A stretch of DNA of 64,000 nt from Thysanoteuthis rhombus (GCA_963457665.1 OY735202.1:77653142-77717141); one strand, 5' to 3'. Shown: positions 11,099-22,140, counted from the stretch's first letter. Made by a program: numbers and translations. The notes: generated by a model from the letters alone, not told the origin.

Positions 11099-11104
11099 GT
11101 AAGT

Positions 11105-11685
11105 CTTCATAATTCCAAAATACTTACCAACTGTTGAATATATAATTTTTTTATCAGCAGTTTGTTAATTTTCTTCGGCTATTTCCACTCAAATGAAAAT
11201 GAAAATTTCCGCACTTTTCGTTGAAGAAAACATTCATTTCGGCAATATTTTTTATTTTGAATTTTTCATATACATTTCTTTCTTTAAACAATAATATTTT
11301 CTTCAAAATATGTTGAAATTGTTATTTGATTCAACTTATGAGAAAACATGGTTTTATGAATTTAATCCTCCGTTTTTTACCCGAGAAAAAAGCAAATAAA
11401 CTTTTTCATAGTTCAATTATCTCCCCCCCCCCTGTGAACTTACGGATATATCTTAATTTTTATGGGATGATTATTTTTTTTTAAGAAAAGAAACTAGATA
11501 ATAAATAACTTATTTACAAATAGTAAGTGAGAAGATGTCTTCGTTATTTAGTCTTAGATTATTCATTCTGATTTTTCAATTTTTGGTTCTGTGGAAAATT
11601 CTTTGATATTTGTTTTCTTTTTCACGTATTCATTTATTTGTAAAATTTAATTTTTTCATTTGCCCCCCCTCCCCCCACCGCTTAA
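11105..11685. other. AT-rich DNA, possibly intron
   Basis: Poly-T, poly-A and short C runs. No open frame, repeat family or RNA was recognised. Confidence 0.4.
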
Positions 11686-11689
11686 AATC

Positions 11690-12515
11690 CTTAATATGTC
11701 CCTCTCAAAACTCTTGTACCCAAACAGCTCGAAATCATTGAACACTCCCTCTACGATTAAAATCCTTTGACAACCCCCCCACCTTGCTCATAATCCTTGG
11801 AAGCTACCTTAATCACACACCCCCCATTTGTGATCCTTGGACCCCCCTCGTCTGCTCAAAATGTTTGCCCCTCCCTCAAAATCATTGGACACCCTCCACC
11901 ACAGCTCAAAAACTTTGGAACACTGAAAATCCTTGACCGCCCTGGATTCATCGGATACCCCCCTGTTCAAAATACTTAGACTCTCCCAACCCGCACATAA
12001 TCCTTGGAATCCACCTCCCCCATCCCTGAATTCTTGCCCTCATTCAGTTCAAAATCCTTGTGCCCCCAACGTCCTTGCAACACTCAAAATCTTTTGATAA
12101 CCTACCACACACAAAATCCTTGGAATGCTCTAGTCAAAATCTAAGAGGAACTCTGCTCAAAATCCTTAGACCCCCCCCTGCTCAAAATCCTTTGACTCAA
12201 CCCTACCCTAAATGTCCTTGAACTCTCCTTGCTCAAAATCCTTTTACACCTAGCTCAAAATCCTTTGAAACTGCACCCCCTTGAGATCCTTGGACCCCTT
12301 TGAAGGCTCAAAATCCATAACCCCCCCCCCATATCAAATTCATCAGATACCCTCTTGTTCAAAATACTTGGGCTCCCCCGACCCAATCAAAATCCTAAGA
12401 ATATTCAAAACCTTTAAGACCCCTTGCACAAAATACTTTTGCTCTCTCAATAAACACTGAAAATTATTGGAACCGCCCCCATTCCTCAAAATCTTGGGAC
12501 CCTCTCCTGTCTGTT
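11690..12515. repeat. C-rich minisatellite, unit about CTCAAAATCCTTGGACCCCC
   Basis: About thirty degenerate units of 20-40 bp, each built from CTCAAAATCCTTGGA plus a run of three to nine C. Early units (from 11690) and late units (12480-12510) are the most decayed. The C runs are all on the plus strand, so the minus strand has repeated G runs that could form quadruplexes. A 60-codon frame inside (11797-11979) is a by-product of the repeat. Confidence 0.9.
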
Positions 12516-12519
12516 TACT

Positions 12520-13440
12520 TTGGGGATTTTTTTATTTCCATGTTTTCAATGGATGTGATGGCTGTGGGTTTGAGAGAGAAAATAAAGAAAATAATCATAT
12601 CTGTACCTTGCATAAATGAATCACCGTAGACAGTGTGTATGGCAGAGCTAATTATCTAAAAAATAATTTTAAAAAATATCTAAAAAATATCTTTTATCTA
12701 AAAAATATCAAAACAAGATGTAGGCATTATTGGTTCAAAATGACTACAACCCCCCCCCCCCAAAAAAAAAACTTTAAAAAAAACAAAAAAGTATTTTTAG
12801 ATGGTGCCTATCAGTGAACTTGTGTAACTTTTCAAGGTTGTAGCCCCAAAAATGTGACCAAGAGACATATACCATCAGATGGACACAGACGAGCAAAGAG
12901 AGGAGAATCTGTAGTCCACTTGCCTGGTTGGACAGGTGGGCCATTTGTGGGGCTACAGTGATTTGATAAGGAAATTGGAAAGAACCATAGAAACCAATAG
13001 ACTTTTCCAATAAAACTTTTCTCTGTATGGTGTGTCAATGAAAAAATCTGTTTTCCCAGATTTTACATGTCTATTTAATTTACCTTGATAAATTGAAATA
13101 AGATAAATCAAAAAGTCAATGGTGGGAGTTTCATAAGGTTACGGGTTGAGTGTTGAGGCAGATTTTTTTTTAGTAGGGCTACAAATGTTCTGGATGTGTA
13201 AGTTTTAATTACGGACTGGGAAATAAACAGAAAAAGACACACAGTTCATTTTATAGATAGATTTTTCATTAGTTGATGAAAGCAGAAGTTACGGACAGAG
13301 GAACAAAAAAGTAACACTGTTCAATACATCATGCATACATATATATTATCATCATCAGCAGCCATTATTACTCCAGAGATGTTCAAAAGCCATCTCTTTC
13401 CATGACAATCATGATTGTGCTGAGCTCCATTATGTCTTAA
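12520..13440. other. no gene recognised
   Basis: It contains a C10 run and an A-rich run near 12750-12790. An internal similarity links 'TTACGGACTGGGAAATAAAC' (13212-) and 'TTACGGACAGAGGAACAAAA' (13290-), a possible short local duplication. Nothing coding-like was seen. Confidence 0.4.
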
Positions 13441-13444
13441 AGCT

Positions 13445-13565
13445 TTCTATCTCATCACTCATCTTGTGTCAGGCCTTTTCCTACTGTGTTTACTAATCAA
13501 TTAACCTTTTGCTCCATCTATTGTCATTTTTTCTGTCTAGCCCACCTTCATTTTTGTTACTCAAT
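13445..13565 (-). mobile_element. RTE-type LINE 3' fragment, copy 1
   Basis: It aligns with the better preserved copy at 59350-59700: 'CAGGCCTTTTCCTACTGTGT' against 'TAGTCTTTTCCTACTGCATT', then 'TTGCTCCATCTATTGTC' and 'CTAGCCCACCTTCATTTTTG' against their counterparts. On the minus strand this corresponds to the last residues of the reverse transcriptase region (R-G-R-P-type end). Confidence 0.5.
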
Positions 13566-13569
13566 TATT

Positions 13570-14160
13570 TGTATAAATTTCACCACCAGTTAATACCAGT
13601 GAAAAAATTTCTTGGATATATTAGAATTTCTAATGAACCATTTTCTTTGAAAGATAAAAGCATATATATTTCAGCTGAAGAGTCCACAGTTTCAAATGGT
13701 GACAAGGAGATACTTTTATCAGCAAAAATTTTACTCCTGAGTGGGAGAATCAAATGTTACCGACAACAAACCAAGAAAAAAAAACATAGTTCACCATAGT
13801 AACTTATCATGAATTGGTTCCAGACCATTTATATTGGAAGATCCGCTGAGGATCGTACCTACTAACAATGGCCAGCAAAATTAGCTTCCTGAACATTGCT
13901 ATGCAGTGTCTCTCCTGTATTAAAAAAAAAATGATTTACTTGTTTATCCAAGAGGAAAAACATTCACGGATCCATTTGGATTGAAATGTTTTGCTGCCAA
14001 AAAACATTAAAATTATTTTTCACAGGGAAGAGTGCATAGCTTGAAATGGTGGACAGATATTATGTTTTTCAGCAAAAATTTTATCCCCCCTCCCCAACCA
14101 GTGTTAGAGTCCAGTATACAACCAGTGGGCCAAGAAAATCACTGGCCTATAAACCAAAGT
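13570..14160 (+). repeat. ancient direct duplication, unit about 365 bp
   Basis: The stretch near 13670-13770 (AGAGTCCACAGTTTCAAATG ... TTTTATCAGCAAAAATTTTA) matches 14030-14140 (AGAGTGCATAGCTTGAAATG ... TTTTTCAGCAAAAATTTTAT). The units lie about 365 bp apart and share the 'ACCAAG/GCCAAG' ends. The function is unknown. A 96-codon frame at 13509-13799 covers the first unit but is not kept in the second. Confidence 0.45.
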
Positions 14161-14311
14161 AAACAGTAAACAGTTATTTCAGAGACTGTCCATTATGCTG
14201 TCTTTTATCATTACTTATTTTCTTATCAATTACACATAACTTAAATATTCCAGAAAGAGTGTTTTAGTGAATCAGTGCTAGATGGAGTAATACTTAGTGA
14301 GGTATTACAAA

Positions 14312-14814
14312 TTTAACCTCTTTAATCCAGCATTCTGAGGTCCGGCAACTCCCATCGTCTGGCATGTTTTGAATTTGCCTACATTAGGTAGTAGATCTGC
14401 CACCAGGATAGTGCTGTTAGCAATGCTAAGGTGAACTTTTTTGACACTGCAGCCAAGTGTTTTGGTGAGAGAAATCTATTTATTTCATATGTTCAACTAT
14501 ACTTTAGTCCTTCAGAGACCAGGACATATGGAAGATGGTGCTAGTGCTAAAAAGCAGAAGCATAGAACATTATCTGGGTTGGAAAGATAGAGTTTCTGAA
14601 GAAAATTGATATAGGAACTTCTGTAAAGAGTTTGTGTGAATACTATGGAGTTGAATTGTCTACTATCTATGTATGATTCAAAGAAATATAAGGAGCAAAT
14701 AGTCAACATTTTTCCTGAAAAAATGAATCATGAAGGGTTATTTCTATAGTCGGGTATTCTCTGTAGTCTGGCAATAGCCAAGTCCTAAGCTTACCAGATG
14801 AAAGAGGTTCAACT
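14312..14814 (+). mobile_element. pogo/Tigger deletion derivative with TIRs
   Basis: The left end TTTAACCTCTTTAATCCAGC and the reverse complement of the right end GTTGAACCTCTTTCATCTGG are imperfect inverted repeats of at least 20 bp, typical of Tigger-like elements. Inside, at about 14555-14700, the plus strand encodes KKQKHRTLSGLERIEFLKKI followed by GTSVKSLCEYYGVELSTIY. This matches the N-terminal CENP-B-type helix-turn-helix of pogo/jerky transposases. The DDE domain is absent, and stops interrupt the frame. So this is an internally deleted, nonautonomous copy of about 500 bp. Confidence 0.75.
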
Positions 14815-14819
14815 AATTC

Positions 14820-15790
14820 TGTAACTTCAGCTTTCTTTTTTCTGTATCAAAGAGTTTCTTTGTCTCCTATTCCATCACCATAACGAGTAGTTTTGCCGCT
14901 AAAATATTCCAAAGACAAGAATTGAAATCCATTTTCTTACATACATTCAAAGCAGTAGCGGCAACTGTTCTTCAGTTAATTTCCAATTAATTAGCTGACT
15001 CTCTTTTTGAATTGTCACTGTTTCCTGCCATTGAGTGTCAGAGGTTTTTGAATGACGGATCAGCTGCCTGCCAATCATCTTGGGCCTGGCTATTCCGACC
15101 TATTTGCATATTTCATTGTCATCCATTCACCTTCCAAGATGGCTGGCCTCCTTCTTCCTGCTGATAACAATGTTGTTCACAATAGAAACCATTTTAAGCT
15201 TCTTGCTAATGGAATATAGGATTTTGGTTTCTGGTTTGTTGTCATTCAAAGACATTCCAAATTGCCAATTTTAGCAAAGGACATACAAAATGCTAATACA
15301 AAGTTTTGTTATTTTTCATACAGTCTATTGTTATTCTGTCATATGAAAGCTGTTACTGTGATTGATGTGAATCTCAGTCTTTGTTCAGATAATTTAATAG
15401 TTCATGATAATTTATGATGATTACAATGATTTTCTATGTTATTTGTGGATAGATTGATATTTTAAAATATTTCTATTTTTAAACGCTGTTTTCAGTCACA
15501 TAGGTCTTACTTTCTCCCTCTCTTTTATCAACTTTAAAGAGGGAAAGAGTAAAATTTATATTTTCCTGTCAAACTTACACACAGACACCGACAATTTACA
15601 CAGACTGAGCTACAGCAGTCAGTCGCAATTTAGCAGCTGGCTACATTCAGGTACGTAAGTCTCCCCCTCTTCATCTCTTTGATAAGCTTTAAAGAAAAGA
15701 GAGAAAAACTTATGTCTTCACTATGATGTGAACATACCAGCAAATATACAAGCAGACTCTGTGACTATGGTCTCTATATGTATAGATAAT
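14820..15790. other. no gene recognised
   Basis: AT-rich. Two similar segments at 15505-15550 and 15657-15715 (CT-rich 'TTTCTCCCTCTCTTTTATCA' and 'TCCCCCTCTTCATCTCTTTG', each followed by 'actttaaaga') suggest a small duplication. Confidence 0.4.
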
Positions 15791-15794
15791 ATAG

Positions 15795-15965
15795 GTACTG
15801 GGCGGCTGAACCTTGACAACACAAAGAATAGATTTCAAACTGGGTTCAAACACCAACTGAGACAGCTTGTGTTCACATAACACTGTAGGAAAGGTATGAA
15901 TTCATATCTCCATCTAGCTATGGATAAAGTGAATGATGGTTTTTACCATGTCTATAACTATTTCA
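15795..15965 (+). repeat. SINE-like repeat, family E, copy 5
   Basis: The order is 'GGGTTCAAACACCAACTGAG' (B-box-like), 'GTTCACATAACACTGTAGGA', 'AAAGGTATGAATTCATATCT', 'AGCTATGGATAAAGTGAATG'. It is a plus-sense copy and, with copy 2, the best guide to the family's layout. Confidence 0.6.
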
Positions 15966-16024
15966 CATATTGCAATCCGCAGTTGGCAGAAAAACTTGTA
16001 ATATGTAGAGCCTGATGATAAAAT

Positions 16025-16058
16025 CAATAATAATAATAATAATGATAATAATAATAAA
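16025..16058. repeat. (AAT)n microsatellite
   Basis: Imperfect AAT trinucleotide repeat with one GAT interruption. Confidence 0.9.
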
Positions 16059-16129
16059 AACACTAGGAATAAATAAAAGAGAAAATAAGCAAAGAATTTC
16101 TCAGGAGGATAAGAAAAATAATAGAGTTC

Positions 16130-16865
16130 AAGCTAAATAGCATCTGATAAAAGGAATGAACTTATGTGCAGTATAAGTAATAAGATACACAGGTTCATTC
16201 CTTGGATGGACAAAGTAAGAACCCCAATCAATGGACCAATAAATGAGAAATTTAATGACAAGCACAAGGCTCCCCACCCCAGAGATGATATAGATAGACT
16301 GAATGGGAAGAAGGAAGGAGGCGGTAGAGGACTCATTAGCAGAGAAGACTGTGTCCAAAGGGCCAAAACTGGATAAGAAAAAAATGTGCAAACACATAGT
16401 GAAGACATAATGAAAAGTGCCCAAAGCAATGCAACAAACAGGAAAAAAAGTAGCAAACGAAGGAGTGCAGCAAACAAGGAAAGAAAAATGGGAACAAAAA
16501 AAAAATAGATGGGGAATTCAAAGGACAGATACAAAATGTTGCAGAAGTGTGATCATGGACATGGCTACACAAAAGAAACCTGAAGAGAGAAACAGAATTG
16601 CTCATCATTGCAACCCAAAACAAATGTATCAGGACAAACTATGTCCAGGTCAAAATCAAGAGAACCCAAACAAACAGCTAATGCCGCCTGTAAGGAGAAA
16701 GGAATGAGACTGAACATTGAAGTTGCCAGATTTTAATCACTTTACTGTAGGCTAGGGGACTGTGGCTACAGATGGAAACTTGCAATCAAGTCAGGTATTT
16801 GGACGAGAGTGATGGGGTGAGTGGAGAGAGTGCAGACAGCAGAGGGTAGTGACAGTACCTACATA
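16130..16865. other. purine-rich stretch, unassigned
   Basis: The plus strand is A/G-rich. Open frames exist on both strands (16417-16707 plus; 16133-16534 minus, a Leu/Phe/Ser-rich frame mirroring the purine bias), and none looks like a known protein. It directly precedes a coding-like fragment at 16872, so it may belong to the same eroded gene copy. Confidence 0.35.
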
Positions 16866-16871
16866 GCCTAG

Positions 16872-17036
16872 CAAGAACTACACTTGCAAAAGTTGCGACA
16901 GAATTTGTCGCTCAAGAATCAGGCTGCACAGTTACAGCAGGTGCAGCAGCTCAATCAGAGGCTAATCCTTGGGGCACATACATTGTCTTCCAAAACAGAG
17001 GGAGGCCAACAACAACAACAACAACAACTTTGTAGA
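16872..17036 (+). pseudogene. possible eroded coding fragment, Gln-rich coiled coil
   Basis: Fifty-five open codons between an in-frame TAG (16869) and TGA (17037). The peptide begins QELHLQKLRQNLSLKNQAA, continues LQQVQQLNQRLILGAHTLSS and ends in a Q6 stretch. It shows heptad-like leucines and a strongly protein-like composition, unlike the surrounding AT-rich shadows. Two stops upstream in the same frame argue that it is decayed, or that the true exon starts nearby. The poly-Q is a (CAA)n run. I do not recognise the parent gene. It could be a fossil retrocopy, a true exon, or chance. Confidence 0.3.
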
Positions 17037-17269
17037 TGATCAAATCAAAAGTTTTTCATCCCAAATTTTTCATGTATGTATAATGTATACATATATTCTC
17101 ACTAGTAGAAAGAGAATAAGATACCTGGTTCATCTGTTCTACTCTGTATTTTGTTTTAATAAATAAGATCGTATGTCTGAGTCTTCTATTTTTAGATGCA
17201 TCCATTTATCTCTTATTGGTCAGTTGGTTCCACTTGGATAGATATCATCCATATACATATTTATAATGA

Positions 17270-18850
17270 AATAATGGATTCGCTATACAAACACATTCAT
17301 GTTTCAGCACTCTGGGCTTCTTCAGGCAAATGATTTGATTTATCCTTATTTATAATGTTATTGGGAGGTGCATATTTGTTTTCCTCCTGATGAAAAGCCT
17401 CACTCTATATTTATACTCCTTTCTTCCATTTTTCTCATTTATGTTTGTTCCATTCGTAGTATCTCGAGTTTTTAATCGTAGTATCTTTGCTTTTGGTTTT
17501 GTTAGTTATGTTAAATTTTTTTTCTGCTATATCCTCTTGGTTGATTTCGGTATTATACTGGTTTTGGTAACTTTTACAGTCTTTTTCTATTAATTCTTTT
17601 TTATTTTCATTTTTTAATATAAGTTTTGTTGATTTATTTCCTCTAGGGAAAATTAAGTTTCAATCAATGCTTGTGACTGGTTGTTATGAATTATATTTGT
17701 TGTATTTGAAATCTTTCCTACACTTTTTAACAGTAGTGTTGGTGATCAATCAGTTAAGTGGGATAGGTGTAGTTACAGGAAATAAATCATATAATCGTTA
17801 TCTGTCTACTAGTTTTAGGGTTCACCTCTACATGGTGTTGGTTGTTTATGTTCAATACTCTTAACATTCTTAGTGGGATAACTTCTATACAAGATAATTA
17901 TGAAAAGATATTGTGATTCATTGCAGAGGATCAAATTGTGCTTATAGTGGTTTGGGGTATGATGATAAGGTAACTATGGTGATTTTGGTATACCTATACA
18001 TGGGATCTTAAATAAGTATTTTTAATAGAAATTTTGAGATGTGCCAACAACTACTTCATTTTTCCTATTTAGTAAATTTGTCTTCATAGTGAAGGTGATA
18101 ATTTTGAATTTTTCATACATAAGTAGCAAGGAGTTTTGATATTCTGGCATGTGTATATTTTGATATTTTCCATTTTACTTTGGGTGTGAGATTACTATAT
18201 CTGAGCTCCCTCTAATGTGTGGATAGTGATGCATTGTTTTTGTATTTTCCATTTGAATAGGAGGACATATGGTTGGCTAATCTTAATTTAAAGGGTATTT
18301 TTGGTATCCCTATGTAATATTTTGTTTCTAAGACTTTCTCTAGGGTTGATATTTCAGCTTGATATACAATATCAGATCTTGGACATTTGTTTTGCCAAGG
18401 GCACCTATTACTAATAGAACAATTGCAATCTGGTTTGTTTTTATTTTCTTTACTAGTATTATTCTTTATTACTTTGTTGGTATGCTTTTTGAAATCTGTG
18501 CATACAGCTAGAACTTAGTTTCAGTTTGTCCTTGTTAAATATTCTACACAATGGGTTGTTTGAGGGGAGGTATTTTTCTATCAATTTGAAGAAGATTCTC
18601 CCTATGTTAGTTTTGACTTGTAGATTAAATGGTAGTATATACCAGATAATTTTTCTATCTGTACTCTTTTATTGGTTTTCACATTTTTGTTGTATTCAAA
18701 ACTTAGTTTAGTAAAACCACTATCCTTTTGGGCTTTAGCATATTTCTTGTTAGCACTGTTAAATGTTGCTTCATTAGAAGAAATGTATAGATCCTAGTTT
18801 CTTGTTTCTTACTGTCTATTCAAGCAAAATGTTTTTGTAATAAGCACTCT
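17270..18850 (-). mobile_element. Penelope-like retroelement, 3' half
   Basis: On the minus strand a GIY-YIG-bearing Penelope-type element is recognisable. The linker after the reverse transcriptase has CRIFNKDKLKLSSSCMH near 18500-18560. Then comes the cysteine block DCNCSISNRCPWQNKCPRSD near 18370-18430, then the endonuclease motif ETKYYIGIPKIPFKLR near 18280-18330. Downstream lies an untranslated part with a 'CTGAAGAAGCCCAGAGTGCT' motif at about 17305-17330, typical of these elements' ends. The copy is old and broken in several places. The 5' portion with the full reverse transcriptase is missing or unrecognisable beyond about 18850. Plus-strand frames here are shadows. Confidence 0.75.
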
Positions 18851-19290
18851 ATTCTAACTGAATGTTTTTATATCAAGCACTTTTATGAAATAAACCCATC
18901 GCACATTGTATATTGAATTACAGATTTGTACCTTGATGTGTATATATAGATTGAGAGAGGTAGAGATATAATAGCAAACTGAACAAACTGTACAAATGTA
19001 GATAATACAGCATGAAGATACTCTTGTAAATGTATTTATTAATAAAAACTGTTTAATTTTTTTATATTCAAGTGTTTGCTTGTATCATCCTCATAATTAT
19101 CATAATGAGAATAAGCATAAAAATGTTTACAAATATAAATTTGTGCCTATCCTCTTATAATATAACCCATGATATCACAGATAAGTTCCATTAAACAGAT
19201 ATATTACTTTCTTTTCCTCCAATGATTACATGTATAGTGACACAGCCAATTCAGGCAGTAGAAGGAAAATGAAACAATAATCATGGTGGT

Positions 19291-19703
19291 ATTAGATACC
19301 ATCAACCAAAACTGTTTAGTTGGTCTGGCTGGCTGGTTATATATGTAAACATGTGTTACATGTACAGCGTGCAGCAATGGAGCTAAATTGTTTTTTTGTT
19401 GGAAAATAGAAGGAAATTTTTTTAAAAATTTCCCCACCAAATAGGTTTTTAATTGGGGGAGGGGGGTATTCAATTAGGAATGTAAATTTAGGCTAAATTG
19501 ATCCCTTAGGTTGCGCTTGGCAGCATACTGGCTTGTTTTTTGAAAATTCAAACTTTAGTGATAACTGCCCAACAAAAGGTGAGAGAAGTAACTTATTTAT
19601 TGGTCACCATCTTTTCCAATTTGTTAATTAATCATCCACAACATGGCATGCTGCCAAAAGATGTTGGTCACATGATAGTTCCTGTTGAGTGACTGATCCT
19701 TTT
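19291..19703 (-). repeat. family A repeat, copy A4, near full length
   Basis: Reversed order: 'CAACCAAAACTGTTTAGTTG' and 'GTCTGGCTGGCTGG' first, then G-rich 'TTGGGGGAGGGGGGTATTC', 'AAATTGATCCCTTAGG', 'CAACATGGCATGCTGCC' and 'GTTGAGTGACTGATCC' last. It forms an inverted pair with A5, 0.7 kb to the right. The 89-codon minus frame inside is not conserved in other copies. Confidence 0.8.
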
Positions 19704-20405
19704 AGTGTCAACCGTGTTTCAACCTGGTGTATTTTTTCCCATTGTTTCCCACTTACTTCACCACTTCCTCACTTCAGTTAAGTCAGTTTCTGCACCAACA
19801 AATGAAATATTCCTTTTAGTAGAGGAACAAAGTTGATGATTAAACACTAAAGTTTGTAATCTTCGGCTGAAATCTATTTTAGCATATTTTGGCACTAAGT
19901 CTTTATGTTATGTTTAAAAAATCAGAAGAAAAGCTGGTGCCAGTGATCAGGAATTACAATAAGCCTTACTGACAGAATAGGGCTATTGTATGTATAATTA
20001 TTTCTTTAGATTTTTCTCGAATAATTTTTAGATTTTGTTGAATTACAATCCCCTTGCAGTTGCAGAGTCTGTGTGTATCACGTCACAACAACTGTAGTTG
20101 AATGTAAAAGCATTGTAAGTAATTTCACGATAGAAATACATTGTAAAATAGGACAAAAGAAATTTTCATTGGTCAAGAATTAATGCAAACAATATTCACT
20201 CTAATTTTTTTAGTAATCAGAGTGCGTGAAGTTTTATGTTGTGCCAATTTCTTTTCTCTGGAAAACCTATGTGCACACTGAATACTTGTGTAAATTTTGG
20301 CTAATGGAAATGTGTTGGCATATTGTGATATAATAAAAGTACGATTGCGTTCTACGAAGCAACATTTATTTAAGATTTTACTCTATACTGTGAACTATTG
20401 AGAGA

Positions 20406-20856
20406 CAGGTCTGATAGTCAATAAACAGAAACCTTCACGAGACCATCTTTTAGCAGCATGCTGTATTGGGGGTGATCAATTAAAAAAAGGGAAAAAGGGA
20501 TGGTCAATGAGTAAGTTACTTTTATGGCCTTTTGTTGGACAGCGATTGCTATAAAAATCTGAATTTAATAAAAAACGTGTGAATGCTGTTGGTAACAAAC
20601 TAAGGGATCAATTTAGCATAAACTTACATAGCAAATGGAACACCCTACTAAAAACCTGTTCAGAAGAGATGATTTGAAGAAAAAGTTTTTTTCTAGACAT
20701 AAGGAGTAGATTTCTAAATTTTCAGCTCTCTAGCACCATTGGTATGGCTTGTATATGTGATACATACATATACACATACATAACCAGACTGACTTAAAAA
20801 CTGAATAAACCTATGTTGACAGTTTTGGTGACAGACTTGGTTGACAGTTTCTAATT
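20406..20856 (+). repeat. family A repeat, copy A5, full length
   Basis: One of the most complete copies. It begins CAGGTCTGATAGTCAATAAA, carries CAGCATGCTGTATTGGGGG and TGATCAATTAAAAAAAGGG, then AACTAAGGGATCAATTTAGC, TTTTTCTAGACATAAGGAG, TTTTCAGCTCTCTAGCACC, CAGACTGACTTAAAAACTG, and ends with a doubled TTGACAGTTT...GGTTGACAGTTTCTAAT block. It is best used to define the family's ends. Confidence 0.85.
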
Positions 20857-21639
20857 ATTTTTGATTGGTATGTGTGCAGGGTCACAGTTTTGTTCAGCCA
20901 TTCCACTTTGAATAGACAGTTTTTTTGTGATTGACTCCTTTCAATTCTTTTGAATCCAACAGAGTGAGTCAATATTTTTCAATGAAAACTCATTAAGCTA
21001 TCTGCAGAGTTTGAAACAGATCTTCCCGAACTTAAATTAGTGACTAACTTGTTAACAGAAAGAGTTAGTTGAGAGATTATTTCTAATAATTACAATATTA
21101 TTATTATACTTATAAATATAAGTATAATTATTAATTACTACATCATTTAAGGTAATAAACTTTCATACGCTCAATAATTCTTTTGTGTGCTGGTTGTAAA
21201 ATGTGTGCACAAACAATAAATGTAAGCATTACAGACAGAATAGGTTCATTATATGTATGATTTATTTTCAAGAATTAGTTACTAACTATAATTGAAGAAA
21301 TCTCTATGACTGTGTGCATCTGAGTGTATATGTACAACAATTACTCAGCTACTGGCCATTGTTCCAAGTTTACATTTGCCAGGTATATCAGTCAGCCTAC
21401 AAGGTAGATTATGTATATTTCCTTATAGTTTCTATGATTATCTCCCTTGACTTCCACACTTTAAAATTATCAAAATATAGCAATAAAATATCTAAATTGA
21501 CAACACTAAAGAGAAATTACTAAAATACTTTAAAACCATAGTTTTGTACAATAGACAGAAAATCATTTTACAAGACAATCATTGGGCAGGTTGCTTCACA
21601 CACCATAAAGTCTGGCCCCTTTATTACACAAGGGAATAA

Positions 21640-21860
21640 TGACTTGGCCTCTACCATTGTGCAATAGTTAGCAGTTTGCGAGTCTAATGACTTTGATCCT
21701 CACTAGGGCCCCATTACTGTGGCCACTGAGACACACCGAGCAAGCTCATTCTGTGGACAAATTCACAAGTGTAGTGAGTTCAATATCCACTGAGTGGACA
21801 GCTGCCCCCACCATGGCCTTGCGCCAAAATAAGTCAACCTTGGTAAATAAGTAGGGCCAT
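21640..21860 (+). repeat. tRNA-derived SINE, family D, copy 2
   Basis: It contains 'AGTCTAATGACTTTGATCCT' (B-box-like), 'CACTAGGGCCCCATTACTG', and a second similar half 'GTGTAGTGAGTTCAATATCC', then the family's tail 'GGCCTTGCGCCAAAATAAGT'. Two heads in a row suggest a dimer or two nested insertions. Confidence 0.55.
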
Positions 21861-22017
21861 CTTAGTAGGGCAATTTAATGAGGATAAAACTCTCCACACT
21901 TGTGAATTGATCAGTGAGACAATCTTGCCAACTATTGTGCTACTATTGGTATTTACTTATTTATTAGCTTATTAATAGCACAAAGTCACCCCATGATCTT
22001 TTACTCAACTTATTCTA

Positions 22018-22140
22018 GTATAGTCATTCTCAACAGGGGGTAATGGGGGGCAAAAGTTAAGTTAAGGGGCTGGTAGATTGTCTCATATGAATGGATTTTT
22101 CTTTAAACACATAGGGTATCTTTTATTTTATGATGGTAAA
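22018..22140. mobile_element. hAT-type terminal fragment
   Basis: It begins AGTCATTCTCAACAGGGGGT, resembling the common 'AGTGGTTCTCAAC' end of hAT elements, followed by the G-rich subterminal part. No second end was located nearby. Confidence 0.4.

Noticed and set aside
16133-16534. 133-codon minus-strand frame that looks like a membrane protein
   Set aside because: Shadow of a purine-rich plus strand; overlapping frames in the other phases look the same.
17390-17864. Plus-strand hydrophobic frames over the Penelope element
   Set aside because: Antisense shadows of the minus-strand retroelement.
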